Part shown: positions 25,143 through 35,714 of the stretch, piece by piece
How positions within the stretch are numbered: the first letter of the stretch is position 1
Layout: the number at the start of each line of letters is the position of its first letter
DNA from: Akkermansia muciniphila
GTDB taxonomy: Bacteria > Verrucomicrobiota > Verrucomicrobiia > Verrucomicrobiales > Akkermansiaceae
DNA: 64,000 nucleotides
Direction: 5' to 3'
NCBI RefSeq assembly: GCF_018709685.1
Contig: NZ_JABDHQ010000003.1
Coordinates: 62,001 to 126,000, forward strand
The notes under the pieces: model-generated
Told to the model about the DNA's origin: nothing
Databases searched by the model: none
Seen by the model: only the letters and a program-made list of their open reading frames with translations
Program-made: the position numbers and the translations under genes

Positions 25143-25930
25143 AAGCGTATCTTGAGTATTTCGGCTTTTCTCTAAAAAAGTCATCAACTCATGCTTCCAG
25201 AACGATGATGTGCCGGGAGATGGAGATGCTCATTCCTTTTTTTGTCGAAAATCCCGGAATGGAGTGGCGGTCCATTCGTCACATTATCTTGGAAAATAAT
25301 ATTTTAAGAAAAAAAACGGGTAAATCGGCCTCCATTTGTTTTGATAAGTTAAGGGCATTCTACGGATTGGACGAGGCTCTTCCTCTTTTCCGGATCCTGT
25401 GCAAGCTTTATACTCACGAACCCGAGTCCCTAAAACAACTTTTATTACTGCTGGCCTTTGTAAGAGATTCCGTTTTCGCTGCATGTACGCCGTTTATTCT
25501 TAAATTACCTCAAAATCACGAACTTGGGCCAAGTCAGATATATGATTGTATTATACAGCAATTTCCGAATAAATATCATGAAAGCACGATCAAGTCTATT
25601 TCGCGTAATCTCTTGTCTTCATGGACACAAGTCGGCCTGGTTACCAAGCAAACGAATACTTTGAGAATTCGTCAATATATTAGCCCGTCTGTTGCAGCTA
25701 TGGCTTATGCCCTTCTTCTGGCGCATTTAACTGGCCACAGAGGACTCAATATGTTTTTTTCAGACTACGTGCGCCTTCTCGACTGCAGTGAAAAACATGC
25801 TATGGAATTAGCCTATCAGGCCTCTTCAAAAGGATTAATCTCTTTTAAGTGCATAGGTGATGTGGCAGAGGTGCAATTCCCGAGGCTTCTCACTGAAAAG
25901 GAAAATAAGTTGATCTATGAGCAGAATTGA
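25139..25930 (+). CDS. brxA: BrxA, BREX inner protein (DUF1819)
   Basis: A 263-residue helical protein. The SRTMMCREMEMLIPFF start, NILRKKTGKSASICFDKLRAFYGL, the LYTHEPESLKQLLLLLAFVRDSVFAACTPFIL block and the IQQFPNKYHESTIKSISRNLLSSWTQVGLV segment follow the order of DUF1819/BrxA proteins, DNA-binding helical proteins needed in type 1 BREX. It is the first structural gene of the operon: it overlaps the HTH gene by four bases and brxB by fourteen. It is slightly longer than the usual 200 residues or so. Catalytic function is not expected. Confidence 0.85.
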   Translation: MKAYLEYFGFSLKKSSTHASRTMMCREMEMLIPFFVENPGMEWRSIRHIILENNILRKKTGKSASICFDKLRAFYGLDEALPLFRILCKLYTHEPESLKQLLLLLAFVRDSVFAACTPFILKLPQNHELGPSQIYDCIIQQFPNKYHESTIKSISRNLLSSWTQVGLVTKQTNTLRIRQYISPSVAAMAYALLLAHLTGHRGLNMFFSDYVRLLDCSEKHAMELAYQASSKGLISFKCIGDVAEVQFPRLLTEKENKLIYEQN

Positions 25931-26465
25931 TGATTTGAGGGATAAATACATCCGTTTTATTTCCGTTCCATGGCCAACGGATATTGCACCGGATCAGCGT
26001 GTTATATTTTGCGTCTATGACCCCGTGGACGAACTTAAAATGCGCCGACAGTATTCCCGGTTCGATCTCGAAACCCGCAATGTGGGGCATGAGTGGATCG
26101 CTTATGATTTTACCGATTCTTTTTCCCGCTGGATGCTGCAACTCGATTATGCCGAAGAGTATTTTGAAGATCCGAGCGCATTGAACGAATGTCTCGGTGA
26201 TTTTTCAAAAAAACTAGTTTCTGATTTCAAAGCATTTATCGATACCCGGCAGGAAGATATGAGCTCTACGGTCGTGGCGCTGACCGGTATTGGTTCCCTG
26301 TTCGGATTTCAAACGATAAATGGTCTCGTATCTCAATTGGCGCCCATGATATCGGGCCGTCTGCTTGTCTTTTTTCCCGGTGCTTACGAAAACAACAATT
26401 ACCGTTTGCTTGATGGATACGACGGATGGAATTATCGTTCCGTTCCCATTACAGCCACTTTTTAA
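25917..26465 (+). CDS. brxB: BrxB, BREX protein (DUF1788)
   Basis: A 182-residue protein with the DUF1788 layout: RVIFCVYDPVDELKMRRQYSRF near the start, VGHEWIAYDFTDSFSRWML in the middle, and the conserved VVALTGIGSLFGFQTINGLVSQLAPMISGRLLVFFPG near the end, followed by NYRLLDGYDGWNYRSVPI. BrxB is a small core protein of BREX types 1, 3 and others; its biochemical role is not settled. It overlaps brxA by 14 bases and brxC follows after 11 bases. Confidence 0.9.
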   Translation: MSRIDDLRDKYIRFISVPWPTDIAPDQRVIFCVYDPVDELKMRRQYSRFDLETRNVGHEWIAYDFTDSFSRWMLQLDYAEEYFEDPSALNECLGDFSKKLVSDFKAFIDTRQEDMSSTVVALTGIGSLFGFQTINGLVSQLAPMISGRLLVFFPGAYENNNYRLLDGYDGWNYRSVPITATF

Positions 26466-26476
26466 TCCTTTCCTCT

Positions 26477-29400
26477 ATGAAGAATCGCGATATTTATCTT
26501 AAGGATCCAGCTGCAACAAAACTGGCCAATGAGGGCGTTGCCGATGTGGATAACATCAATGACGAAATCCTTCGTTATGAACTGGAAACCTTTGTCTGTG
26601 ATGGACAGTATGCCAAGGGGCTGACCTCTATCCTTCAAACCTTTTTAACGAACATGGGGAGGGGGCAGCAACCCGCTTTCTGGGTGAGCGGATTCTTCGG
26701 TTCAGGCAAATCCCATCTTCTTAAAATGCTCGGTGTTCTTTGGGAAAACAGGGAATTGGAGGGGTATGGAAAACCGAGAGAGATAGCGTCCCAGCTCCCG
26801 CAAGAGATCAAGGATGCCTTTCAGGAAATAGATATTAAAAGCCGGCGGAAAAACCTCCATGTTGTCATGGGGACTCTTACTGGAGAAGCAAGGGGAAGCG
26901 TTCGCCTCGCCTTTTTAAAACTTGTTCTGAAATCCAAAGGGCTTCCGGCAGACTATTCCAAGGCACGCTTTACTCTTTTTCTGAAACAGGAAGGTTGGTA
27001 CGAGGATATTTGTAATAGTTTGGCTTCCCAAAGCACAAGTTTTGAAAAGGAAATCGAACATTTGCGGGTATCAACCAAACTGCATGAAGCCCTGTCTGTT
27101 TGCGCCGGAGGAAAACTGGGATCCCACAAAGAATGTCGTGAACTGATCAAGGAGGAATACAAGGAAAAGGAGGATGTCAATAACGATGAGATGATTGACA
27201 TGATCCGAACCGTGCTTTCTTCAGAAACGGGAATACCGCTTACACTGTTCATTTTAGACGAGGTTCAGCAATTTATCGGTGATCATGCAGATCGCGGTAT
27301 GGTCGTTCAGGAAATTGTGGAGGAATGTGCTGCGAAGCTGGGATCGGATATTATGTTCATCTGCAGCGGACAAACGGCCATTACCGGCACACCCAACCTG
27401 CAAAAGCTAGCCGGTCGCTTTCCCAATCGCATAGAATTGTCGGATGCTGATGCTGATGCCGTTATCCGGAAAGTCATTTTACAGAAGAAACCGGATGCGG
27501 TTCCCATGATTCGCCAGACTCTTAATGAATCTCGCGGTGAAATTTCTAGGCACCTCTCCGGCTCATCTCTGGCTGCCCGTCATGAGGACGAAAGTATTGC
27601 CGTCGAGGATTATCCCATGTTGCCTACACGGCGGCGCTTGTGGGACTATTTGATCCGGACTTTGGATCAAACAGGCGCCCAGGGACAGCTTCGCAACCAA
27701 CTCAAGCTTGTGTTCAAGGCTCTGCGAAGTAATTTGGATGAGAAACTGGGCCAGGTTGTCCCTGCGGATTTTCTTTTCTTTGATATGGCCCCGGATTTGA
27801 TGAATGCCCAGGCCATTTCGCGGGATCTGTATGAATTTATCATGAAGGAAAAAGACGATCCGGATTCTTCCCGTCGTCTTATGGCGAGGGCCTGCGCCAT
27901 CGTCTATCTGATTAACAAGCTTCCTCCGGAACTTCATGTGCGGGCGAATGTCAATGCCATCGCGGATTTGCTGGTTTCCGATCTGGCTGAGGGTTCTTCC
28001 GCCATTCGCAAGGAGTTGCCGGACTTGCTGAATGGCTGTCCCTGGATCTTGAAAATGGGAGACGAATACCGCATCCAGACAAAAGCAAGCCTGGAGTGGC
28101 GGGAAGTTTTTACGCAACAGCGCCAGCAAATAGCCAATGATGCGGCTCGTATTCAGAATGAACGGAGCATTCGTCTTGAACAATACCTCCAAGATCTGTC
28201 GCTGCCCCCCCTGAAACAGGGGGAATCCCAATGCCCGCGTTCCTTCGAGTATTGTTTTCAGTCCAAGCTCCCCCGTGATGCTGCAGACAAAATCTATATC
28301 ATGGTCAGGGACGGGTGGACATCCAGGCAGGAAGCCGTCTTGCAGGAGGCCCGGGCGGCACGTCCGGATCTTTCCTCTATTTATGTTTTTCTGCCGGAAA
28401 TATCACGGGATAAATTAAACAATGCCATCCGCGATTTCATGGCGGCACGGGACACCTTGAACATACGTACCGATTCGGCAGACCCTGAAGCACAGGAGGC
28501 CAGAAATGCCATGCGATCCCTCAAGGCGGAATCCGAACAGACGATCAAAACGCTTCTTCAGCAGTCTCTGGACCGTGCCGACGTCTATCTGGCCGGAGGA
28601 GAAATCATGAACGCATCGTCTCTCCGTGAGGCATTGGTCGCGGCCTTGAAAATTGCTCTGGACCGGCTTTATCCCCATTTTGGTCTTGCGGACTCCAGAG
28701 GCTGGGACAAAGTCTTTGAAAAAGCGAAAAAGGGCGATCAGGACGCGCTGCAAATTGTCGGTTTTAGAAAGGAAGTGGACAAACATCCCGTATGCGAAGC
28801 CATCTTGAGATGGCTCTCTCAGGAGCGTAGTGGCCACGACGTGAGAAAATACTTTGAAGCTTCCCCGTTCGGTTGGCCGCGGGATGCTGTTGACTCCGCT
28901 CTTGTTCTTCTCTTTCTGGCAGGAAAAATTCGGGCCAGGGCCGTATCAGGGCGTTCCTGGGAAGCCGTCAGAGAAATGGACCGGCGGGAAATGGGGCAGG
29001 CATCGTTCAAAAGTGAATCCATCACCATCACGACTTTACAAAAAATGGAGATTTCCGCCTTGTGGAAATCCCTGGGCATGGAAAATCTCGATCCGCAAAA
29101 ACTCCTGGAACGGGCAGACGAATTCAAAGCCGCTCTGAATGAGCTTGTCCGTACCTCAGGTGGGGAACCTCCTTGCCCGGAAGTGCTTCAACATCCTTTT
29201 CTGAGAACTGTTTCCGCTTCTTATGGCAATGAACTTCTTTCCTGTTTACTGGACCATAAATCGGAATTGAGGGAATGTATTGCCCAATGTCAGCAACGCA
29301 GAGAAGAAATACGGAAGGCAGAACCGGCATGGAAAACCCTTCAATCTCTTTTGAAACACGCATCCAGCCTGCCTGGCAGCCAGGAAATCGCTAACCAATG

Positions 29401-29902
29401 CACCACGATGGTGCAAGAGCGCAGTCTGCTCCTTCACTCGGAGGCGGTGCGTTCCTATTCCCTGGAACTTACACGGCTTTTGTCTTCTGAAATCGGGAAG
29501 TATTTTGCTGCTTATTCAGAGGCGATTGAGCAGGGGGAAGAGAGCCTTGCCCTGGATGAAACATGGCAGGGGCTTTCTGAAGAAAAGCGGGGGAGCCTGC
29601 TTGCCCGCCAGGGTTTGACTCAGAAGGGAAGTCTGTCTTTGCCGGATGTGCCCAATACTCCAGAACAAGTGTTATCCGTATTGGAGGAATCCGATTTGTC
29701 TGATTGGGATAACCGGGTTCGTGCTTTGCCGGAAAGGTATAAGGCCGTACTGCTGGAGGCAGCGCGGTTGCTGGCGCCCCAGGCCCATCCGCTTTCTCTT
29801 CCTCACAAAATCATTTCTTCCCCTGAAGACGCGGAACAGTGGTTGAATGAAGCCAGGGCCATCATCTTATCTTCCCTCGCGACAGGGCCTGTTCGTCTTT
29901 AA
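26477..29902 (+). CDS. brxC: BrxC, BREX P-loop ATPase
   Basis: A 1141-residue protein of the BrxC/PglY family. Walker A GFFGSGKSHLLKML lies at about residues 72-85, and LTLFILDEVQQFIGD (about 256-270) holds Walker B; FICSGQTAITGTPNLQKLAGRF is the sensor block. The rest is long alpha-helical sequence with several charged coiled coils. BrxC is thought to bind and act on DNA with PglX and PglZ in methylation and phage exclusion. The ATG at 26477 aligns with family N-termini (MKNRDIYLKDPA); an open frame extends back to 26426 inside brxB. pglX follows after 17 bases. Confidence 0.95.
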   Translation: MKNRDIYLKDPAATKLANEGVADVDNINDEILRYELETFVCDGQYAKGLTSILQTFLTNMGRGQQPAFWVSGFFGSGKSHLLKMLGVLWENRELEGYGKPREIASQLPQEIKDAFQEIDIKSRRKNLHVVMGTLTGEARGSVRLAFLKLVLKSKGLPADYSKARFTLFLKQEGWYEDICNSLASQSTSFEKEIEHLRVSTKLHEALSVCAGGKLGSHKECRELIKEEYKEKEDVNNDEMIDMIRTVLSSETGIPLTLFILDEVQQFIGDHADRGMVVQEIVEECAAKLGSDIMFICSGQTAITGTPNLQKLAGRFPNRIELSDADADAVIRKVILQKKPDAVPMIRQTLNESRGEISRHLSGSSLAARHEDESIAVEDYPMLPTRRRLWDYLIRTLDQTGAQGQLRNQLKLVFKALRSNLDEKLGQVVPADFLFFDMAPDLMNAQAISRDLYEFIMKEKDDPDSSRRLMARACAIVYLINKLPPELHVRANVNAIADLLVSDLAEGSSAIRKELPDLLNGCPWILKMGDEYRIQTKASLEWREVFTQQRQQIANDAARIQNERSIRLEQYLQDLSLPPLKQGESQCPRSFEYCFQSKLPRDAADKIYIMVRDGWTSRQEAVLQEARAARPDLSSIYVFLPEISRDKLNNAIRDFMAARDTLNIRTDSADPEAQEARNAMRSLKAESEQTIKTLLQQSLDRADVYLAGGEIMNASSLREALVAALKIALDRLYPHFGLADSRGWDKVFEKAKKGDQDALQIVGFRKEVDKHPVCEAILRWLSQERSGHDVRKYFEASPFGWPRDAVDSALVLLFLAGKIRARAVSGRSWEAVREMDRREMGQASFKSESITITTLQKMEISALWKSLGMENLDPQKLLERADEFKAALNELVRTSGGEPPCPEVLQHPFLRTVSASYGNELLSCLLDHKSELRECIAQCQQRREEIRKAEPAWKTLQSLLKHASSLPGSQEIANQCTTMVQERSLLLHSEAVRSYSLELTRLLSSEIGKYFAAYSEAIEQGEESLALDETWQGLSEEKRGSLLARQGLTQKGSLSLPDVPNTPEQVLSVLEESDLSDWDNRVRALPERYKAVLLEAARLLAPQAHPLSLPHKIISSPEDAEQWLNEARAIILSSLATGPVRL

Positions 29903-29919
29903 CGGATGATTATTATTTT

Positions 29920-32900
29920 ATGTCTTTTCTTTCTAATACGCAACGGTCTCTTCTGGAGAAAACGGTCCGCCAGGGGCGCGCTCTGGTTGAGCAGGCTGTC
30001 CGGATTGTGCTGGAGCGGCTCGCCGTTTCCGCAGCCAACGCGCCGGATTATCTGACTGCCGCAGAAAAAAATTGCAGGATTCACCTGCGCAAGCATGCAC
30101 GCTTGCTGGGAAGCTCCCTGGAAGGAAAATTCCAGCCGGTCGACCGCTTGCTGGACGAACTGGCTTACCATCACTGGCATCGAATGTTGTTTTCCCGGTT
30201 CCTTTTGGAAAACAATTTGCTGGTTTATACCCATGAAGGCTGTTCCCTCCCCGTCTCATGGGAAACCTGCAAGGAATTGGCTCAGGAATTGGACGAACCG
30301 GATGCATGGGCCCTTGCCGGAAAATTGGCATCCCACATGTTGCCGCAAATTTTTGGGACAGATGACTTGGAAATCAAGCTCCCGCCTGACAAGCAGAAGG
30401 CGCTGGAAGATTTAGTGTTGCAGTTGCCAGCGGACATATTCCGGACAACTGATGCCCTGGGCTGGGTGTACCAGTTCTGGCAAACGGATCAAAAAGAAAC
30501 GGTCAACCAATCCGAAAAGCCCATCGGCGCCAAGGAACTTTCTCCGGTGACCCAGCTTTTTACGGAGCCGTACATGGTTCAGTTCCTGTTGGACAACTCA
30601 CTGGGAGCCTGGTTCGCTCTTCGCCGTCTGACGGAAAAGGACTGGCGGGAGGCCGTCTCGGAAGAAGAACTGAGAAGCAAAGCGGCGGCTCCCGGTTTGC
30701 CGTTGACCTATTTGCGCTTCATTCGCACGGAGGAGGGAATGTGGGAACCGATGAATGGGAAACTGGAAGGTTGGGGGAAGGAAATCGGCGAATTGCGCAT
30801 CATGGATCCGTGTTGCGGCTCCGGCCACTTTCTGGCGGCAGCTTTGCACATGATCGCCTCCATGCGAATCGCTCTGAATGGAGAACCCGCAACATGGGCC
30901 ATTGACCGGACTCTCGAGGAAAACATCTATGGCCTCGAACTGGATCGGCGTTGCGTAGAAATTGCGGCATTTGCTTTGGCTTTCGCCGCCTGGACATTTC
31001 CCCCGGCTCCTGGTTTCCGCTCTCTGCCGGAGCTTCATCTGGCCTGCTGCGGGCAAAAACCTCCGGTAGACGAACAGTCATGGATGCAATTGGCCGACCA
31101 GATGGCGGTGTCCGCTTTTGGAGGTTCGGAGCTCCTTGTCGATAGGGGAGGAGATACCCCCCTCCTGCGTTCCAACGTCGCCCGAACCATGCGCAAATTG
31201 TACGGACTGTTCGAACAGGCGGATTTGCTGGGAAGCCTCCTGGATCCCAGAAATCTGGAACGAGATTTGTTCCATGAAGATTTTGACTATGTCGCCCAAT
31301 TACTGCAAACCGTACTGAATCGCACGTACTCGGAGGAGGGACGGGAAACCGCGATCCGTGCCAAATCCATGGCCAGTGCGGCGAAAATGCTGGGGGAGCA
31401 ATATGACCTTGTCATCACCAATGTCCCTTATCTCGCCGCCGGCAAGCAGGATCGAGCTTTGTCTGAGTGGTGTGCGAAGCATTACCCGGAAGCCCGGGCG
31501 GATCTGGCCACCGTCTTTTTGGAGCGTTGTCTGAAATGGACTTCTTCCGAAGGAGGAATGGCGTGCATCGTGCTCCCGCAGAACTGGCTTTTCCTGAAAA
31601 GTTACAAGAAGTTTCGACAGAAACTGCTCCAGCATTATGCCTTGAACAGCGTAGCGAAATTGGGACCGGGGGCTTTCCAAACAATCAGTGGAGAAGTTGT
31701 CCAAGCCATTCTTATTTCACTTTCAAGTCCTCATGATGGAACAGCATCCCTGAAAGAACAACCGCTTCGCGGTATGGACGCCTCACTTGGGAAAAAAGCG
31801 GCAGACAAGGATGCAATGCTTCAGCTCCTCCCCATTCAGAGCGTCTTGCAGCAGACACAACTGGATAATCCGGATTCTCGGGTAACAATGGAAGTGATGG
31901 GAAATTTGCCGTTATTGGAACAATATGCCCAAGGATTGGCTGGAATATTAAATGGAGATTCGCCCCGTTTTTTAAAAGTATTTTGGGAAATTATAGATCG
32001 AAATGATTTATGGTCATTTCAACAAACTACAGTAAATAGTTCTTCTTTCTTTGGAGGTCTCCAAAATTTAGTATTTTATGATGAAAAAGAAGGTCATTTG
32101 AGGGAAGATGAATGGATTCGGAAAGAAAGACTCCACAATTCCGATCAAAGAGGACAAGCTGCACTAGGAAAAAAAGGAATATCTTTATCATCCATGGGAT
32201 CCTTGCCTGCAACCCTTTTTTGGGGAACTCGTTTTGATTCTAATGTTGCAACTGTTTTGCCACAACAAGATGAACATCTTCCAGCCATCTGGTGCTATTG
32301 CTCTTCCCCTGAATATAACGAAAATGTTCGAAAGATAGATCAGGCTCTTAAAGTGACGAATGCCACCCTGGTGAAAGTTCCCTTCGATCTGGAGCGTTGG
32401 CAAAAGGTCGCGGAAGAAAAGTACCCGCATGGCCTCCCTCTTCCGTTTTCCGATGATCCAACACAATGGATTTTTCACGGTCATCCCTGTGATTCCGTAA
32501 TTTGGGATGAGGATTCGAAAAGAACGGCATTTGGTCCTAAACGTCATGACGCTACCGTTTTGCATGTGGCCGTTGCCCGTTTGTTGGGGTACCGGTGGCC
32601 TGCCGAGCAGGACGACACGATGGAATTGTGCGAAGAAAGCCGGGAAGTGATCAGGCAGGTTCGACCCTTGGACCGGTTTGCCGATCATGACGGCATCGTC
32701 CCCATTCCTTCCATGGTGGGTGAATTGCCGGCGGCGCAGCGGCTCTACAACCTGATTCAAGCCGCCTATGGAGAGGCGTGGACGGGTGAAACGGTTCGCT
32801 CCCTGATTGCCGCAACCGGATCCAAAGCCCTGACTCTGGAAGACTGGTTGCGGGACAGTTTTTTTATCCAGCACGGCAAGCTTTTTGGAGACCGCCCGTT

Positions 32901-33402
32901 CCTGTGGCACATTTGGGATGGATTGAAAGACGGCTTTTCCGTCATCGTCAACTACCACAAGCTGGACAACCGCCTTTTGCAGTCTCTCATTTACACCTAT
33001 CTGGGGAATTGGATGGATCAGCAAAAAACGGAAAAATCCCGGGGAGTAGATGGCGCCGAGGAAAAGCTGGAGGCGGCCGTTCGCTTGAAAGGCCGACTGG
33101 AACTCATTCTGGAAGGAGAAGCCCCCTATGACATTTTTGTGCGTTGGAAACCGTTGAACCAGCAACCGATGGGCTGGAATCCCGACCTGAACGACGGAGT
33201 GCGTCTCAATATCCGCCCCTGGCTCTCGGTGGACAGTGTCGGCAAAAAGGGAGCCGGAGTCCTGCGGGACAAGCCCAACATCAAATGGGACAAGGACAGA
33301 GGCAAGGATGTGCCTACTGCGCCCTGGTTTTGTCTGCACCAGGGGGATCGTATCAATGATCACCATCTGACTCTGGATGAGAAACGAAGATCACAAGCAT
33401 GA
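29920..33402 (+). CDS. pglX: PglX, BREX adenine-specific DNA methyltransferase
   Basis: A 1160-residue N6-adenine methyltransferase. Motif I, RIMDPCCGSGHFLAAAL (about residues 293-309), binds SAM; ENIYGLELDRRCVEIAAFAL is motif II. Motif IV reads TNVPYLAAGKQ (about 497-507), with Val where the common form is NPPY. The C-terminal half should read the target site; in type 1 BREX it is a non-palindromic hexamer. Methylation marks host DNA; BREX blocks phage replication when the site is unmethylated. The gene starts 17 bases after brxC and overlaps pglZ by four bases. Confidence 0.95.
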   Translation: MSFLSNTQRSLLEKTVRQGRALVEQAVRIVLERLAVSAANAPDYLTAAEKNCRIHLRKHARLLGSSLEGKFQPVDRLLDELAYHHWHRMLFSRFLLENNLLVYTHEGCSLPVSWETCKELAQELDEPDAWALAGKLASHMLPQIFGTDDLEIKLPPDKQKALEDLVLQLPADIFRTTDALGWVYQFWQTDQKETVNQSEKPIGAKELSPVTQLFTEPYMVQFLLDNSLGAWFALRRLTEKDWREAVSEEELRSKAAAPGLPLTYLRFIRTEEGMWEPMNGKLEGWGKEIGELRIMDPCCGSGHFLAAALHMIASMRIALNGEPATWAIDRTLEENIYGLELDRRCVEIAAFALAFAAWTFPPAPGFRSLPELHLACCGQKPPVDEQSWMQLADQMAVSAFGGSELLVDRGGDTPLLRSNVARTMRKLYGLFEQADLLGSLLDPRNLERDLFHEDFDYVAQLLQTVLNRTYSEEGRETAIRAKSMASAAKMLGEQYDLVITNVPYLAAGKQDRALSEWCAKHYPEARADLATVFLERCLKWTSSEGGMACIVLPQNWLFLKSYKKFRQKLLQHYALNSVAKLGPGAFQTISGEVVQAILISLSSPHDGTASLKEQPLRGMDASLGKKAADKDAMLQLLPIQSVLQQTQLDNPDSRVTMEVMGNLPLLEQYAQGLAGILNGDSPRFLKVFWEIIDRNDLWSFQQTTVNSSSFFGGLQNLVFYDEKEGHLREDEWIRKERLHNSDQRGQAALGKKGISLSSMGSLPATLFWGTRFDSNVATVLPQQDEHLPAIWCYCSSPEYNENVRKIDQALKVTNATLVKVPFDLERWQKVAEEKYPHGLPLPFSDDPTQWIFHGHPCDSVIWDEDSKRTAFGPKRHDATVLHVAVARLLGYRWPAEQDDTMELCEESREVIRQVRPLDRFADHDGIVPIPSMVGELPAAQRLYNLIQAAYGEAWTGETVRSLIAATGSKALTLEDWLRDSFFIQHGKLFGDRPFLWHIWDGLKDGFSVIVNYHKLDNRLLQSLIYTYLGNWMDQQKTEKSRGVDGAEEKLEAAVRLKGRLELILEGEAPYDIFVRWKPLNQQPMGWNPDLNDGVRLNIRPWLSVDSVGKKGAGVLRDKPNIKWDKDRGKDVPTAPWFCLHQGDRINDHHLTLDEKRRSQA

Positions 33403-35711
33403 ATAAAGCCATGACGTTCCGAAAAGCTTTCATTTCTTCGCTCCGCAAGGCGGGGCAGTACAACTCCGAGATACAGGAAGCCCCCTGTTGCATCCTGTGG
33501 ACGGATGAAGAACGTCAGTGGGAACCGATCATCCCCTCTCTTCTGGCAAGCATTCCGGAATTGTTTGTACTGGGTGATTATGAGCCGGATGGCAGGCAGG
33601 GCCCCGCCATTTGGTTGAGATGCGCCCTTCAAGGGCACCATGAAGGAAGAAAGGAACACATACCCGTTCTGTATCTTCCCGGCGTGTCCCGCTCGTCCCT
33701 GCGTGCAGTGGAGAATTGCCCCCGCCTCCTGCAGCCTTTGGCTGAGCTCCAGTACCGGGGTGTCTTTTGGAGCCAGGAAAGCGCAAAAGACTGGACGTTG
33801 CTAGCCTGGATGACCACAGCCAGAAGGGGGCTCAACCTTCAAGTTGATCGAAGCAATGCGACGCGCCAGGCCCTCAAGTCGGCATTGCCCGTTCTGCTGG
33901 ACAAGGATGTGCAGGAAATACAGGGTTTCATCCTTGATGCCGAATGGTTGAACAGGCAAATCATAGGAGGGGATCCCGTTCGTGAAATGCTCCAATGGCT
34001 TAACGACGGCGAAAATGCCCTGAAAAATAAAGGTGAGGCTCATTGGAAATCTTTTCTGGAATTGTGCAAGGGAACTTACCGGTTTGACCCGGAAGAACGG
34101 GGAATGCTGGAAGCCGCAGCGCACTTGCAGGCACAGGATTCGGATATATGGAGGCAGACGTGGGAAAGGTTTATGGAAAATCCTTCCCGGTATGGCAATA
34201 TTCCCTCCCTGCTCCGCCGGACGGAATTGCCCGAATTCGGTTTGTTTGATCCGGTGGAAACAAAATTTTGCTGGCTTGCGTGGAATGACCATGAGGAAAA
34301 GGGCCTGAAGGAAGCTCTGGCGGCCATGAAAAACATGACAGCCGGAGAAATGCAAAAGCTCATCCGGTCCGAATATGAAAGACACTCTTGCAGAATGGTT
34401 TCTCCGTGGACCGCCGCTGGAGAATGCCCATGGGTGCGTCTGTTGGAACAACTCTACCATCTGGTTCTGGCAACGGAGAAAAGCGGCTCCGCTGCCAATT
34501 GGGACTCACTGAGACACCATTATGAGCAAGAGGGCTGGAAAGCGGACAAGGCGGCCCTTGCCGTCATGCAAATGGTGTGTGAATTACAGGAATTGAATGA
34601 ACCCGTGCATACTGTGCTCAGGGTGTTGTATTTGCCCTGGCTGGACACGGCTGCGCGGCGGATGCAAAAGCTGGCTTCGGAATCTCCCTATCCGGAAACC
34701 ATTTGTACCGAACTGGTTTCGTTCCCGGAAGAATGCAGGATTTTTGTAGATGGGCTCCGGTACGATATCGCTCGAGAAGTATTCGGGAAGCTGCAGGAAC
34801 GAGGATTGGACGTCGCTCTTACTTCCGTCTACAGCGCATTGCCCAGCCTCACGGCTACGGGCAAGCCTGCCGTATCTCCAGTTGCCTCCCAGCTGGAAGG
34901 AGACGCGGATGAAAAGGACTTCTGCCCCAGAATTCAGAAAACGGGACAATCTCTTAAGGGGGGTGTATTGAACAGGATTCTTGAACAAGCGCAGGAAACC
35001 ACTTTGTGCAGATGGATGGAGTTGGGCAATATCGACCACGAAGGCCATGCCAAGGGAATCCGTCTTGCCAAGCACTTGCCGGGTATCATTGATGAAATGG
35101 TGGATGATATTCTCACGCTATCCCGGAAATATTCTGTTATCAGAGTAGTGACGGATCACGGCTGGCTGTTGATACCGGGGGGATTTCCCAAGGTAGAACT
35201 CCCCGCCTGCCTGGTAGAGGGGAAATGGGGGCGGTGCGCCTTGCCGAAAGAATCCGCCATATGGGGTGACCATCAAAGCTATTCCTGGTTCTGGAATGGT
35301 CAATGCCGGTTTACGATTGCGGCGGGAGTGGCCTGTTACCGGGCCGGCATGGAATATTGCCACGGGGGGATGAGCCTTCAGGAATGCATTATTCCCGTGC
35401 TTACAGTGAAAAATGCGCAAGCCTCCCGCGCAACGGTAAACCACGTTTCCATTCAGGGCATCGTTTGGAAAGGGCTGCGCTGTGTCATTGACATAGAGGG
35501 TGGAGACACTTCCATGATCGTTGATATTCGACGTTCTCCCGCAAAGAACACAACGAGCCTGGCTGTTTCTCCAAAACAACTGGCTCCGGATCAGCCTCAA
35601 AAATTATTGATTGAAAATGAAGATACTCTGGGGGAGGAAGCTTATATCGTTATTTTGGACCAGAATGGGAATTTGCTATTGCAGGCATCAACACGTATTG
35701 GAGAAAGATAA
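33399..35711 (+). CDS. pglZ: PglZ, BREX alkaline-phosphatase-fold protein
   Basis: A 770-residue protein with an alkaline-phosphatase superfamily core in the second half: FVDGLRYDIAREVFGKLQE (about 449-467) contains the metal-binding Asp, ALPSLTATGKPAVSP lies where the nucleophile loop falls, IDHEGHAKG supplies a His, and VVTDHGWLLIPGG (about 582-594) is the distal metal site. PglZ of type 1 BREX is a Zn-dependent nuclease/phosphodiesterase-like enzyme essential for exclusion. The first half is helical. Start overlaps pglX (ATGA) and the stop is three bases from brxL, so the whole run is one transcript. Confidence 0.94.
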   Translation: MNKAMTFRKAFISSLRKAGQYNSEIQEAPCCILWTDEERQWEPIIPSLLASIPELFVLGDYEPDGRQGPAIWLRCALQGHHEGRKEHIPVLYLPGVSRSSLRAVENCPRLLQPLAELQYRGVFWSQESAKDWTLLAWMTTARRGLNLQVDRSNATRQALKSALPVLLDKDVQEIQGFILDAEWLNRQIIGGDPVREMLQWLNDGENALKNKGEAHWKSFLELCKGTYRFDPEERGMLEAAAHLQAQDSDIWRQTWERFMENPSRYGNIPSLLRRTELPEFGLFDPVETKFCWLAWNDHEEKGLKEALAAMKNMTAGEMQKLIRSEYERHSCRMVSPWTAAGECPWVRLLEQLYHLVLATEKSGSAANWDSLRHHYEQEGWKADKAALAVMQMVCELQELNEPVHTVLRVLYLPWLDTAARRMQKLASESPYPETICTELVSFPEECRIFVDGLRYDIAREVFGKLQERGLDVALTSVYSALPSLTATGKPAVSPVASQLEGDADEKDFCPRIQKTGQSLKGGVLNRILEQAQETTLCRWMELGNIDHEGHAKGIRLAKHLPGIIDEMVDDILTLSRKYSVIRVVTDHGWLLIPGGFPKVELPACLVEGKWGRCALPKESAIWGDHQSYSWFWNGQCRFTIAAGVACYRAGMEYCHGGMSLQECIIPVLTVKNAQASRATVNHVSIQGIVWKGLRCVIDIEGGDTSMIVDIRRSPAKNTTSLAVSPKQLAPDQPQKLLIENEDTLGEEAYIVILDQNGNLLLQASTRIGER

Positions 35712-35714
35712 CAG

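Noticed and set aside
32188-33366. Minus-strand frame inside pglX
   Set aside because: Antisense to the PglX C-terminal domain, which is continuous and needed for the family length.
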